DNA of 64,000 nt from Staphylococcus argensis (GTDB lineage: Bacteria > Bacillota > Bacilli > Staphylococcales > Staphylococcaceae). The first letter of the stretch is position 1. Every line of letters starts with the position of its first letter. Shown in pieces: positions 1-8,727 of the stretch. The stretch covers positions 463,768-527,767 of the forward strand of contig NZ_PPPX01000016.1 in assembly GCF_002902305.1 (NCBI RefSeq), read 5' to 3'. The translations under genes were made by a program, and so were the position numbers. The notes under the pieces are model-generated. The model was not told the DNA's origin. It ran no database searches and saw only the letters and a list, made by a program, of their open reading frames with translations.

Positions 1-120
1 AGGGATTAATTTAAAATTATTCTAATCTAGTGAGAGTGGTTATCAGTTAAAACGTTTTCGTCATTATAGAGAAGGGTGAAGTCGAACTTTAAAGAGATAA
101 TAGGGACAATAGGAGATAAT

Positions 121-146
121 AAAAAAAGGTGGCTACGAGAGCCACC
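121..146 (-). terminator. Orphan intrinsic terminator near the left edge
   Basis: A 7-bp GC-rich stem (GGTGGCT/AGCCACC, 5-nt loop) is followed on the minus strand by a run of seven T. No gene ends here on that strand: bases 147-384 carry only a second small hairpin (about 181-197) and no convincing ORF. It may end a small minus-strand RNA of about 100 nt. The rest of bases 1-384 is AT-rich and holds nothing else I can support. Confidence 0.5.
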
Positions 147-384
147 CTAAGAGTAATATGTTCATGAATATAAAAGACTAGTAGTTAAACTAACTACACT
201 TTCATTCTAGCATAAAAATGTGAGCAATACCATGTTCGATTCTATAACTTTTTGTATTTAATAAGATTCAAATTGTAATATTGCCAAAATTAGAACTTAA
301 AGGTATAAGTGTAATTTTAGACTTATTATATTGGTTATAGAGTTTATTATTGATAGAATGTTATTCGTGTGGAGGTGAAATAAT

Positions 385-1002
385 ATGGAAGAATTAGGTT
401 CATTTATTATTATCAGTTTATTAATTATTATTGTTCCTGGTCCTGACTTTTTTATCGTCATGAAAAACTCAATTTCAGCAGGGAAGCGTAATGGCTTAAC
501 AGCAGCAACAGGAATTGCGACAGGACATCTCGCATATTCACTACTCGCAGTGTGTGGTCTCATCGTGATTGTCAGTAAATTTCACTGGCTCTTTGTGACA
601 GTTAAATTATTTGGTGTGGCTTATTTAGTTTATTTAGGCGTACGCAGTATCATTAGTGCGCGTCAAAGTATGAACTTCTCAACACGCGGCATTGAACAAC
701 ATGAGACGAAGTATTTCACTTCTTTCCGTCAAGGCTTTCTTAGTACGACCTTGAATCCGAAAGCGTTACTTTATTATCTCAGTATCTTACCTCAATTTAT
801 TAACACAGGTGAGGGCTTGAGTCTGCATATTCTAATATTATTAGGTAGTTTAATTATTTCGATTTGGGTATGGTTTATCTTCTGTGTTTATGTATTTCAG
901 TACATCAAACGTTTCTTCGCCAACCGCGTATTTAAAGCGATTTTTGACTATGCAGTCGGCTTTATCTTAATTGGCTTATCTATCAAGTTATTGATTGGCT
1001 AA
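385..1002 (+). CDS. LysE/RhtB-family amino-acid exporter
   Basis: A 205-residue polytopic membrane protein of the LysE/RhtB translocator family, which exports amino acids or related small metabolites. The N-terminal hydrophobic helix carries the family's PGPDF signature (about residues 18-22), and about six membrane segments follow, the usual size and topology. The ATG is preceded by a good GGAGGTG ribosome binding site. The gene stands alone, followed by a long imperfect palindrome rather than a second gene, so it is probably monocistronic. The substrate cannot be told from the sequence. Confidence 0.88.
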   Translation: MEELGSFIIISLLIIIVPGPDFFIVMKNSISAGKRNGLTAATGIATGHLAYSLLAVCGLIVIVSKFHWLFVTVKLFGVAYLVYLGVRSIISARQSMNFSTRGIEQHETKYFTSFRQGFLSTTLNPKALLYYLSILPQFINTGEGLSLHILILLGSLIISIWVWFIFCVYVFQYIKRFFANRVFKAIFDYAVGFILIGLSIKLLIG

Positions 1003-1017
1003 TGAGTATTTTGCTTG

Positions 1018-1142
1018 TTGTAAAAGTCGTTGAAGTAGACTCAAGAAATCGAGGATAAGGCAACTTTAAGCGAGGATTCTAGAAAGCGCTAGATGCTTTT
1101 TAGAATCTCAAAGCTCGCCATTTTGGTCGCTTTTGTAAAACG
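1018..1142. repeat. Long imperfect intergenic palindrome
   Basis: About 125 bp of imperfect dyad symmetry. The centre is an AGAAAGCGCTAGATGCTTTTT hairpin flanked by ATTCT/AGAAT, GCGAG/CTCGC and outer TGTAAAAG-like arms. It has no coding potential. A similar element lies at 10927-11059 after the catalase upstream region, and both share a GAGCTTTGAG/GAGCTTTCGCTTG-like patch. It could work as a bidirectional terminator or be a small non-autonomous repeat. Confidence 0.45.
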
Positions 1143-1164
1143 AATTCATTTATACATATCATTT

Positions 1165-1208
1165 ACTAAAAATGCTCCGTTTCGAGATGCAATTACTTGA
1201 AACGGAGC
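1165..1208 (-). terminator. Terminator of the 1218-1577 gene
   Basis: A 12-bp stem (GCTCCGTTTC.. / ..GAAACGGAGC) with a short loop, followed on the minus strand by ATTTTTAG. It lies 10 bp after the stop codon of the minus-strand gene. Confidence 0.7.
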
Positions 1209-1217
1209 GTTTTATAG

Positions 1218-1577
1218 TTATTTATTATTAATTAATTGAACAACCCCACTGATAATCATGACGATAGCGGTTAAAGCTGTGACAAGTCCAGGAATATAGT
1301 TTCCAGTGAAGATCATTATGATTGGTAGCAAGACGAGCAATATTGCACATAGAAAATGCCAAATCGCTGAAATAATACGGCAAGGTAAATTTTTAAAATA
1401 AGCTAAAACCACGGCAGGTAAGAAAAAGATAATAAACGTAACCACATTTGCGACGAGCTCTTTTGGTTGATCTAAGTTTACGGCATTCGTACCAGGTGGG
1501 TTAGAAGCGGCTGTCACAACTTGTGTAACTACGATAAGTACAAGAGCTAATAGTGCCCAAGATATGCGAGAAATCAT
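1218..1577 (-). CDS. Hypothetical four-helix membrane protein
   Basis: A 119-residue protein with an N-terminal hydrophobic segment (residues 5-24), a short polar stretch (25-42) and three further hydrophobic helices up to the C-terminal QLINNK. The first segment could be an uncleaved signal anchor; a cleavable signal ending near TAASN is also possible. The start is supported by AGGAGG 7 nt upstream, and a terminator follows. I recognise no domain family. No neighbour shares its strand closely, so it is probably a single-gene transcript. Confidence 0.7.
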   Translation of the reverse strand: MISRISWALLALVLIVVTQVVTAASNPPGTNAVNLDQPKELVANVVTFIIFFLPAVVLAYFKNLPCRIISAIWHFLCAILLVLLPIIMIFTGNYIPGLVTALTAIVMIISGVVQLINNK

Positions 1578-1810
1578 TAAAGAACCTCCTAAGATATTAA
1601 AATAAAATGCTAACCTTATTCTTACGAAATTAAATTATTTTGTCAAAATAGAATTGAAATTAATAAATATATGAGGGTGAAATTTAGAGCGCTCGTCATA
1701 TTAGAGGTTTGTACTTGGTAGATTAGTATATAAGTGATGTCACTATTATGAAATCAGACGATGCTTGTAAGGAAAAGACAACGAAACCAAACAGATTTCT
1801 GTGTTTCTCC

Positions 1811-1850
1811 AAAAAAAGCAGGACAGAAATCCAACTGATTTCTATCCTGC
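1811..1850 (-). terminator. Terminator with the staphylococcal GCAGGACAGAAATC repeat
   Basis: A 13-bp imperfect stem built from GCAGGACAGAAATC and its complement, followed on the minus strand by seven T. It lies about 70 bp after the small membrane gene at 1919-2101. A half copy of the same word appears at about 5850-5865. Confidence 0.7.
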
Positions 1851-1918
1851 TCCTCATTACTATCGTTAATCCCTATAAGTGCAATATTTAAATCAACAAG
1901 TGAATGCATTAGAGCATC

Positions 1919-2101
1919 TTAGGAAAGATGAAAGAGATAATTGAGATTATCTAAGAAACTTCCTAATAGTACTGCTAGAATCACTGTAGTTACGCTTAGG
2001 AACACATGTAGTGGTCGCATTTCATTCTTCTCTTGTTTGTCGAATAGTACAAAAGCGATGAAGACAGCAGTAATTGCTCCAATGAGAATCGTTAAGACCA
2101 T
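1919..2101 (-). CDS. Small two-helix membrane protein
   Basis: A 60-residue protein with two hydrophobic helices (about residues 2-20 and 31-52) joined by a charged loop (DKQEKNEMRP). The ATG follows a strong GAGGAGG site by 7 nt. The overlapping plus-strand frame has no ribosome binding site and basic, non-membrane-like composition, so I prefer the minus strand. No family recognised. Confidence 0.55.
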   Translation of the reverse strand: MVLTILIGAITAVFIAFVLFDKQEKNEMRPLHVFLSVTTVILAVLLGSFLDNLNYLFHLS

Positions 2102-2189
2102 AGATCTGCCTCCTCAGTACTAACGTAAGCCCTTGTTGTTAGTTATTGTATCAAAGCAGATCTATAAGAATAAAGCGAATTTGACGCAA

Positions 2190-2217
2190 AAAACCTTACA
2201 ATCATGTAAGGTTTTTT
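2190..2217. terminator. Bidirectional hairpin between convergent regions
   Basis: AAAACCTTACA/TGTAAGGTTTT stem with T- and A-runs on both sides. It can stop transcription in either direction. It lies 140 bp downstream of the lipoprotein gene at 2359-2976. Confidence 0.55.
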
Positions 2218-2358
2218 ACACATATTTAACAATGGTGACAGACCTAAAAACGATAATTCTTTCATCACAAGGTTTCATACGATATTATAGTCTGTCATAT
2301 TTGTAATATTTGATAATAGCTAGTTGGATTTTTGAGAGCAATTTTTGCAGCATTAAAC

Positions 2359-2976
2359 TTATTTATCTACTGCATCTGTTTTAATATCTTTAGATTTTAA
2401 GAATTTCTTGATCTTCTTCTGTTGTTTACCATTCACATCGCCTGCATATTTCGTAGAAACATCGACAACATTGAGCTCGTTCTGAGGCTGGTAATCAAGT
2501 TCTTCAATATCTTTATCTGCATCTTTAATTGTGCTGTTAAGAGCAGTGAAATATTTAATGATACGGTCTACGTTATCTTTATATCCAGCTGGAAGCGTGT
2601 TGTTTTTCATATATTTCTCGAAACGTACATCGTTTTTAATAGACAGGTGAGATAGGTTAGTAAGACGATCTGCTTGTTTATCTGTAATCTTCTTATCCGA
2701 ACCATACTGTCTATCTAATTTATATTGCATCAAGTATTTATTATCAAGAATATCAGAGTTCACATCCACATATTTTTGAATCGCTTGATTGGCTTCTTTC
2801 TCTGATAACTTTTTACCTTTCGTCTGGTCTTGGAAGATGTCCTTTTCAGATAGTTCTTTCACGTTTTTAGGCGCGTTTCTAGAACTATGATCTTGGTGAT
2901 CTTCATCTTTGTTGTTACATGCTGCTAGAGTGAGTGTAAGTATCATTATTAATCCGAGAATCAGACTTTTCTTCAT
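2359..2976 (-). CDS. Hypothetical lipoprotein
   Basis: A 205-residue predicted lipoprotein. A Lys-Lys start and hydrophobic core lead into a LAAC lipobox with the lipidated cysteine at residue 20. After that comes a very polar, charged surface domain with no hydrophobic segment and no fold I recognise. AAGGAG lies 9 nt before the ATG. S. aureus has a lipoprotein gene beside ahpF in the same place, so this is probably part of the conserved backbone. Function unknown. Confidence 0.75.
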   Translation of the reverse strand: MKKSLILGLIMILTLTLAACNNKDEDHQDHSSRNAPKNVKELSEKDIFQDQTKGKKLSEKEANQAIQKYVDVNSDILDNKYLMQYKLDRQYGSDKKITDKQADRLTNLSHLSIKNDVRFEKYMKNNTLPAGYKDNVDRIIKYFTALNSTIKDADKDIEELDYQPQNELNVVDVSTKYAGDVNGKQQKKIKKFLKSKDIKTDAVDK

Positions 2977-3393
2977 TGTACAAGAATCTCCTTTAGTGTC
3001 CGTAATTACATAAGGTTCGCACCTTTAAGGGTACCATGATTTAGAGGGTAAGAACATTAATTTTAACCGCAGATTCATGACATCTTCTTGAACGAATGAT
3101 GAGTATCATCGCAGTTAAATCTTCTTCATAAAATTAAGACGCATAGAAGAACTTCACATTCTCCTATACGTCTTAGTGCATTTTCTTTAAAATAAAACTG
3201 CCGGACGTCTTATTTTCTAAACTTATCAAATTGAATCACGTTACTTTTATGTTTAGAGGCTTCTTCAAGATTACTATATTTAATATTACTATAAATTAAA
3301 TTCGTAAAAAATAAAAAGAGAGCCTCATTCGCTTTGAGACTCTCTTTATCAATCGCGCATATTCGTATTAATAAATGATAGGTGGAATATGCA
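2977..3393. other. Intergenic region without a gene
   Basis: This stretch between the lipoprotein start and the ahpF stop has no ORF with a usable start. It holds an imperfect hairpin at 3136-3174 (AAGACG..CGTCTT), an inverted repeat around 3190-3217 and the ahpF terminator at 3315-3347. Confidence 0.6.
3308..3347 (-). terminator. Terminator of ahpCF
   Basis: AAAGAGAG..CTCTCTTT stem with an inner CTCA/TGAG pair, followed on the minus strand by TTTTTATTTTTT. It lies about 47 bp after the ahpF stop. Confidence 0.75.
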
Positions 3394-4917
3394 TTAATTA
3401 CGAATTATATAATCGAATGCATTGAGTGCAGCGTTTGCGCCTGCGCCCATAGAAATAATGATTTGTTTGTTGCGATCGTCTGTCACGTCACCAGCTGCAA
3501 AGATACCTGGTACGCTTGTGGCATTCTTACGATCAATCATTACTTCGTTACCTTGGTTTAACTCAACATAGTTGTCGAGCCATTCCGTATTAGGGAGTAA
3601 ACCGATTTGAACAAAGATTCCGTCGAGTTGAATCTCGTGTTCTTCACCTGTTTCTTTGTCTTGATATTGAATGCCTGTCACGCTATCTTCACCTAATACT
3701 TCAGTAGTTTGGGCATTTTTAACAATCGTTACGTTTGGTAATTCTCTTAAACGTTCTTGTAATACATTATCTGCTTTCAATTCAGGATTACGTTCGAGTA
3801 ATGTTACATTTTTAACAATACCTGCTAAATCGATTGCGGCTTCAACACCTGAGTTACCTCCGCCGACAACTGCGACATCTTTACCTTCGAATAAAGGACC
3901 GTCACAGTGTGGACAGAATGCAACACCTTTGTTAAGCAAACGATCTTCGCCAGGAATTTGTAATTTACGCCAACGTGCACCTGTCGCGATAATCACTGTC
4001 TTACTCATTAACTTCGCATCATTGTCTAACGTCACTTCAATGCCATCGTCTGTCTTCTCAATACCTTTAGCTTGAATACCTTTCATCACATCGACGTCAT
4101 ATTGGTTGATGTGATCTTCAAGTGCAGATGAGAACTGAGGTCCTTCTGTTTCTTTCACAGTGACAAAGTTCTCGATAGTAGCTGTATCGTTAACTTGGCC
4201 ACCGATACGGTCAGCGACGATACCTGTACGTAAACCTTTACGTGCTGTGTAAATCGCTGCAGTACCGCTTGCAGGGCCACCGCCTACGATAAGTACGTCG
4301 TAAGGGTCTTTGTCATTGAATTCAGAAGGGTCAGCTTTACTGCCGAGTTGGTTCAGAATATCTTGAACAGACATACGTCCGTTGCCGAATTCTTCACCGT
4401 TTAAAAAGACAGCAGGCACAGCCATGATATCTTCGGATTCGTCTTTAAAGACTGCACCGTCAATCATAGTGTGGGTGATGTTAGGGTTCACGACACTCAT
4501 CAAGTTGAGTGCTTGGACGACATCTGGACATTTCTGACAAGTCAAACTGACGAATGTCTCAAAGTGAAGTGGACCTTCTAAAGATTTGATTTGGTTGAGC
4601 ACACTTTGCTCTTCTTTAGGTGGACGACCACTTACTTGTAGTAGTGCGAGCACGAAAGAGTTAAATTCATGACCCATTGGGATACCGGCGAAAGTGATGC
4701 CAGTATCCTCGTCAGGGCGATTAACAGTGAAACTTGGTGTACGTTTAAGGGATGCCTCTTCAACTTGGATTTGAGATGACATCGCTGATACTTCGTCTAA
4801 CAGCGCTTTAAGTTCGTCAGATTTATCATCAGAACCTAAACTTGCGCGTAAGACAACGTCACCTTCCATGAGTTGAAGTAATTGTTGTAATTGTGACTTT
4901 AACTCATCATTAAGCAT
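3394..4917 (-). CDS. ahpF: Alkyl hydroperoxide reductase subunit F
   Basis: A cytosolic FAD-dependent NADH:peroxiredoxin disulfide reductase that recycles AhpC. The 507 residues show the family order: an N-terminal double thioredoxin-like domain with CQKC at 127-130, an FAD-binding GGGPASG at 212-218, an NAD-binding GGGNSG at 352-357 and the thioredoxin-reductase-like CPHC at 335-338. It also has a C-terminal [11 protein letters not shown] motif. Its start lies 16 bp after the ahpC stop, with AAGGAGG upstream, so the two form an operon. It is probably under PerR through the box upstream of ahpC. Length is standard. Confidence 0.97.
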   Translation of the reverse strand: MLNDELKSQLQQLLQLMEGDVVLRASLGSDDKSDELKALLDEVSAMSSQIQVEEASLKRTPSFTVNRPDEDTGITFAGIPMGHEFNSFVLALLQVSGRPPKEEQSVLNQIKSLEGPLHFETFVSLTCQKCPDVVQALNLMSVVNPNITHTMIDGAVFKDESEDIMAVPAVFLNGEEFGNGRMSVQDILNQLGSKADPSEFNDKDPYDVLIVGGGPASGTAAIYTARKGLRTGIVADRIGGQVNDTATIENFVTVKETEGPQFSSALEDHINQYDVDVMKGIQAKGIEKTDDGIEVTLDNDAKLMSKTVIIATGARWRKLQIPGEDRLLNKGVAFCPHCDGPLFEGKDVAVVGGGNSGVEAAIDLAGIVKNVTLLERNPELKADNVLQERLRELPNVTIVKNAQTTEVLGEDSVTGIQYQDKETGEEHEIQLDGIFVQIGLLPNTEWLDNYVELNQGNEVMIDRKNATSVPGIFAAGDVTDDRNKQIIISMGAGANAALNAFDYIIRN

Positions 4918-4933
4918 TTAAATCAATGCCTCC

Positions 4934-5503
4934 TTAGATCTTACCAACTAAATCAAGGCCTGGTTGTAATGTTTCAGAACCTTCTTCCCATTTAGCTGGG
5001 CAAACTTCGCCTGGGTTCTTACGTACGTATTGAGCAGCTTTAATCTTACGTACTAATGTGCTTGCGTCACGGCCGATACCTTCAGCATTGATTTCAGCAG
5101 CTTGTACCACGCCGTCTGGGTCGATGATGAATGTACCACGGTTAGCTACGCCGCCTTCTTCGTCTAACACGTCGAAGTTACGAGTGATAGTTTGAGAAGG
5201 GTCACCGATCATTGGGTATTGTACTTTGTTGATTGCTTCTGAATGATCGTGCCAAGCTTTGTGTACGAAATGAGTATCTGTTGATACAGAGTAAACATTT
5301 ACGCCAAGTTCTTGTAATTTGTCGTATTGATTTTGTAAGTCTTCTAATTCTGTAGGACATACGAATGAGAAGTCAGCAGGGTAGAAGCAAAGGATACTCC
5401 AAGAACCTTTTAAATCTTCATCTGATACTTCGAAGAATTCGTCTTTCTTAGGATCATAAGCGTTCGCTGTGAATGGTAAGATTTCTTTATTGATTAAAGA
5501 CAT
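4934..5503 (-). CDS. ahpC: Alkyl hydroperoxide reductase subunit C (peroxiredoxin)
   Basis: A typical 2-Cys peroxiredoxin that reduces hydrogen peroxide, organic hydroperoxides and peroxynitrite and is recharged by AhpF. The peroxidatic cysteine is Cys49 in FSFVCPTE and the resolving cysteine is Cys168 in GEVCPAKW. Length is 189 residues, as expected. A strong AGGAGG site precedes the ATG. It is the first gene of the ahpCF operon; a perfect PerR-type box lies 73 bp upstream, so peroxide-derepressed expression is likely. Confidence 0.97.
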   Translation of the reverse strand: MSLINKEILPFTANAYDPKKDEFFEVSDEDLKGSWSILCFYPADFSFVCPTELEDLQNQYDKLQELGVNVYSVSTDTHFVHKAWHDHSEAINKVQYPMIGDPSQTITRNFDVLDEEGGVANRGTFIIDPDGVVQAAEINAEGIGRDASTLVRKIKAAQYVRKNPGEVCPAKWEEGSETLQPGLDLVGKI

Positions 5504-5575
5504 AGATAAACATCCTCCTGTTTCGTAATCTGTTTTTTTGAATTAGAATTACCAAGCCTTGTTATTAACGCTTGT

Positions 5576-5590
5576 TTATAATAATTCTAA
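5576..5590 (-). promoter_or_regulatory. PerR box upstream of ahpC
   Basis: TTAGAATTATTATAA on the minus strand matches all fixed positions of the PerR consensus TTAnAATnATTnTAA. It sits in the ahpC promoter region. PerR repression of ahpCF is established in staphylococci; binding here is inferred from the match. Confidence 0.82.
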
Positions 5591-6039
5591 TCTCTTAAGT
5601 CTAATTATCACATGGTAATATCAATTCGTCAATATAAGCGCTTTTGAGTAAAAGTGTTGAAATGATAGGAATTTTAAATGTCTCTTAACAGAATTTAACC
5701 TCGTTTAACAAAATTATCATAAATTCTAAGAGAAATCGTGATGATTGAGACGGAATTTCAATTAGAGATAGTGATTCTCAACTGAGGGTGCATCTGAGAC
5801 AAATTGTAAATATCTAATTTTTAATGTTAAAACGCTCGTTTACTTGGGAGCAGGACAGAAATCTGGTTGCTTTCGTAGTACCTCACCTGTAAGAAGAGCT
5901 AAGTTTCATAAGAGTTTAAGCCATTAAGAAGTCAGATAGCTACTACGTTTTTTAACTCGTCTAAATTACGAATCCATCATAATATAAACAATAAGTCGTC
6001 TAATCTCTTAGTCTTAGGTTAATTAAAGAAATTTTAGAT
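5591..6039. other. Intergenic region upstream of ahpC
   Basis: No gene seen on either strand. It is AT-rich, with a half copy of the GCAGGACAGAAATC word at about 5852-5866 and no good hairpin with a T-run, so the terminator of the ABC gene at 6040 is not obvious. Confidence 0.5.
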
Positions 6040-6744
6040 TTAATTCTTACGAAATCTATACCGATGACAACCTAACATAAAAATCAAACTAACAATCAAC
6101 CATATTATTAAATATATAAAATTAAAATAATGCTGATGTTCAATTTCTAATGTGAGATTTCCGGGTAGGTATTTGCTAAATTGCTTTAAAGAACTTAAAG
6201 ATTTCATTTCTGGCATCGCTGTAAATAATGACATCATTCCAAATAAAAACAAAGAAATTAAATTGAAAAAAGTAGCCTTTCCTATGGTTTGGGCTAGGAA
6301 TCCAAATCCTACACCAATGCAAGAATAAATAAAATAAATTAATACTATTCCTATATATGTGGACCATCTCAAGTAAAGAGGGTGGTTAAATATAAAAAGG
6401 CTAATTATTATTGATAATAATGTAATGATTAATATAATAAATATTTTAGAGATAATAATTTCAATTAAAGAAGCGGGTGTTTTAATTAATCCTTTAAGCG
6501 TTCCTTTATCATTCTCTTCAGCGAATAAATTCATTAACGTCGATAAACTAATCATTACAAGAGTAAGATTGATAAGCATCAGTTGAAACATTTGAAGTAT
6601 ATTTTCGGGTATATCTTTACCGAAGGCAACACGCCACATATAAGATAGTCCAATTATGACGATAGGCATTAATATGATAGAAGGATTTCTGATTGCCTCT
6701 TTGAAATCTTTTTCAAGTAAAGCAGACATTCTCTGAGCATTCAT
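6040..6744 (-). CDS. ABC-2-type transporter permease
   Basis: A 234-residue integral membrane protein with about six hydrophobic helices in the ABC-2 export-permease pattern: an amphipathic N-terminus (ALLEKDFKEAIRNP), two helices, a charged cytosolic loop with a conserved-looking EENDKGTLKGL segment (about 75-85), then four helices. It follows the ATPase gene by one base, so the two are translationally coupled and form an exporter. The substrate is unknown; neighbouring LytTR regulators often go with peptide or bacteriocin export or immunity. It has more A+T than the flanking housekeeping genes. Confidence 0.82.
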   Translation of the reverse strand: MNAQRMSALLEKDFKEAIRNPSIILMPIVIIGLSYMWRVAFGKDIPENILQMFQLMLINLTLVMISLSTLMNLFAEENDKGTLKGLIKTPASLIEIIISKIFIILIITLLSIIISLFIFNHPLYLRWSTYIGIVLIYFIYSCIGVGFGFLAQTIGKATFFNLISLFLFGMMSLFTAMPEMKSLSSLKQFSKYLPGNLTLEIEHQHYFNFIYLIIWLIVSLIFMLGCHRYRFRKN

Positions 6745-6745
6745 A

Positions 6746-7594
6746 CTAAACTAACTCCTTTCCGGTAACTTTAATAAAGATTTCATCAAGATGTGGTAAA
6801 TCTGTAGATATATACTTTAGATTATTGTCGTGTATTAAAGTTTTAATATATTCTCCGGTTTCTTCTGTAAGTGGTAAATATTTAATCTCATTCTTACAAT
6901 TGATGACTTTAATTTGTTGGTTACTAAAGCGATATCTTAAATTTTCGGGTGTATCTAATAGCTGTATTCTACCCTCATTGAGTAGAGCAACACGATGACA
7001 GAGTTTAGTTGCTTCCTCCATATTGTGAGTAGTTAGAAAGATAGTCGTACCTTGTTTATTTAGTTGAACTAACCCTTTATGAATATATTCCATTGTTGTA
7101 GGGTCTAGAGAAGCTGTGGGCTCATCTAAAAAGAGCAGTTCCGGGTTGTGTAGTAAAGATCTTCCTAAAAGGACACGTTGTTTCATTCCTTTAGAAAGGT
7201 TCTTGAATAGTGTTTTCTTCTCTTTGTTTAAATTAATAAAGTCGAGAATTTCTTCAGCCTTTTTTATTGATTGGTTATATAATTTAGCAAATATTTTTAA
7301 ATTGTCCCACACGCTTAGTCGTTGGTATGCTGTGCTCTCATCGGAAAGTATACCGATTTTAGATAAAAAAGCTTTATTTCCAATACTACTTCCCGTAAAG
7401 TCCATCACATTTAGACTGCCCTTAGACGGAACGGTGTTTCCTGTAAGCATATTAATTGTAGTAGTTTTTCCAGCTCCACTTGGACCTAGAAATCCAAAAA
7501 TTTCTCCACGCTTAACTTTAAAATCAAGATGCTCAATAGCCACCTTATTTCCGAATCTCTTACTTATATCTGACATGTGTATAATATTATTCAA
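6746..7594 (-). CDS. ABC transporter ATP-binding protein
   Basis: A 282-residue nucleotide-binding subunit. Walker A is GPSGAGKTT (about 37-45), the signature is LSKGMKQR, Walker B is LLFLDEPTASLDP and the switch His lies in FLTTHNMEEA. The last 70 residues form the accessory domain typical of DrrA/CcmA-type exporters. The start is TTG, chosen because GGAGGCG lies 7 nt upstream and the next Met is six codons in. It pairs with the downstream permease and is preceded by the LytTR regulator gene on the same strand with a 98-bp gap. Confidence 0.88.
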   Translation of the reverse strand: MNNIIHMSDISKRFGNKVAIEHLDFKVKRGEIFGFLGPSGAGKTTTINMLTGNTVPSKGSLNVMDFTGSSIGNKAFLSKIGILSDESTAYQRLSVWDNLKIFAKLYNQSIKKAEEILDFINLNKEKKTLFKNLSKGMKQRVLLGRSLLHNPELLFLDEPTASLDPTTMEYIHKGLVQLNKQGTTIFLTTHNMEEATKLCHRVALLNEGRIQLLDTPENLRYRFSNQQIKVINCKNEIKYLPLTEETGEYIKTLIHDNNLKYISTDLPHLDEIFIKVTGKELV

Positions 7595-7692
7595 AAAAGT
7601 CGCCTCCTTTTTTCTAACTTCAAAGTAATTTATGAATACTAAGAAGTCTATAAAAGGAAGGCGAAATGTACTGTTATAATTATAAATTGTAA

Positions 7693-8613
7693 CTATGAGA
7701 TATCGAAGAATCGTTCTATATCCTTAGATTTCTGACGCGATAAAGGGACAAGAGTATCTTTATCATGATTGAGACGTATAGAGTAATTATTTTTAGACCA
7801 AGAAATAACTTCACTTACTTTTTGCAAGTTAACAATATATGAACGATGGCATCTATAAAATCCATATGGCTCTACTTTGTCAGATATAGATTGAAGTGTA
7901 TCATCGTAAACGTATTCCTCATTATTAATATAAATAATAACCTTTCCATTCTGGCTCTCTATAAAATCTATATCTATTGGATCAATGAATAAAGTTTTCT
8001 CACGTGTTTTAACCACTAGTCTTCTCAATTTTAGATTTTTTACAGCGTAATCATCTTCTTGTACTTTTGAATGATTATCTTCAAAGGTAGATATTGGCTT
8101 TATGATATCTCTATTTAATCTATAACAACAATCTGTAATGAGTAAAGCTTCTTTTGCATTGTTTGTTAAGACCATTATAGAGGATGACTCACCGTACTTT
8201 TTCAATAAGCTGATTACTAATTGAGTTCCATTTATACTCAAATTTTGAAGAGGCTCTTTAATGATAAATGTAGGATGTGGATGTATTAGGATTTGGGTGA
8301 GAACTAAACGTTTATATACATCATGATTAATATTTTTAACCCAGTGTCGACTTTGTTCATTTAAATGAAATAGCTTTAAAATTTCTTCAACTGAGTAGGA
8401 GGAATTAAACCATTTTATCCAGAATTTAATAATCTCTCTAACGCTAAGTCGTTCAGGTAGGGGGTGTTCAAAATCTATAAATGAAATCGAAGAATTATCT
8501 CGATTATAATTTAATAAATCCTCTTGATATTGACGCTCAGTAACAATTGTTGTGAGATTTGGTGGTATAGTGAATTTTTTATTTGGGTTAATATAGAGTG
8601 TCTGTTCAGTCAT
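7693..8613 (-). CDS. LytTR-domain regulator with a degenerate ABC-ATPase-like N-terminus
   Basis: 306 residues. The last 100 (about 205-306) form a LytTR DNA-binding domain: LFIDPIDIDFIES, a YGFYRCHRSYIVNL segment and a final LVPLSRQKSKDIERF. The first 190 are not a receiver domain. They parallel an ABC ATPase at the level of the neighbouring ATPase: YKRLVLTQILIHPHPTFIIKEP lines up with its signature/Walker B stretch, and MVLTNNAKEALLITDCCYRLN with its H-loop region. The Walker A lysine and Walker B aspartate are absent. I infer a regulator that senses or docks with the adjacent exporter. The ATG has GGAGAG upstream. Confidence 0.72.
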   Translation of the reverse strand: MTEQTLYINPNKKFTIPPNLTTIVTERQYQEDLLNYNRDNSSISFIDFEHPLPERLSVREIIKFWIKWFNSSYSVEEILKLFHLNEQSRHWVKNINHDVYKRLVLTQILIHPHPTFIIKEPLQNLSINGTQLVISLLKKYGESSSIMVLTNNAKEALLITDCCYRLNRDIIKPISTFEDNHSKVQEDDYAVKNLKLRRLVVKTREKTLFIDPIDIDFIESQNGKVIIYINNEEYVYDDTLQSISDKVEPYGFYRCHRSYIVNLQKVSEVISWSKNNYSIRLNHDKDTLVPLSRQKSKDIERFFDIS

Positions 8614-8670
8614 TTCAATTCTCTCCGATAAAATTAATCATTGTATCATGCGAAATTACTTTAAGTTTAA

Positions 8671-8713
8671 CATAAAAAAACACGACAACCCTCATCTACG
8701 GGCTGCCGCGTTT
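8671..8713 (-). terminator. Terminator of the catalase gene
   Basis: AAACGCGGCAGCCC / GGGTTGTCGTGTTT stem followed on the minus strand by seven T. It lies 15 bp after the catalase stop. Confidence 0.8.
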
Positions 8714-8727
8714 CACTATCATCTCGC

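Noticed and set aside
297..563. Minus-strand 88-codon frame across the LysE gene start
   Set aside because: No ribosome binding site, overlaps the well-supported LysE gene and has shadow-like composition.
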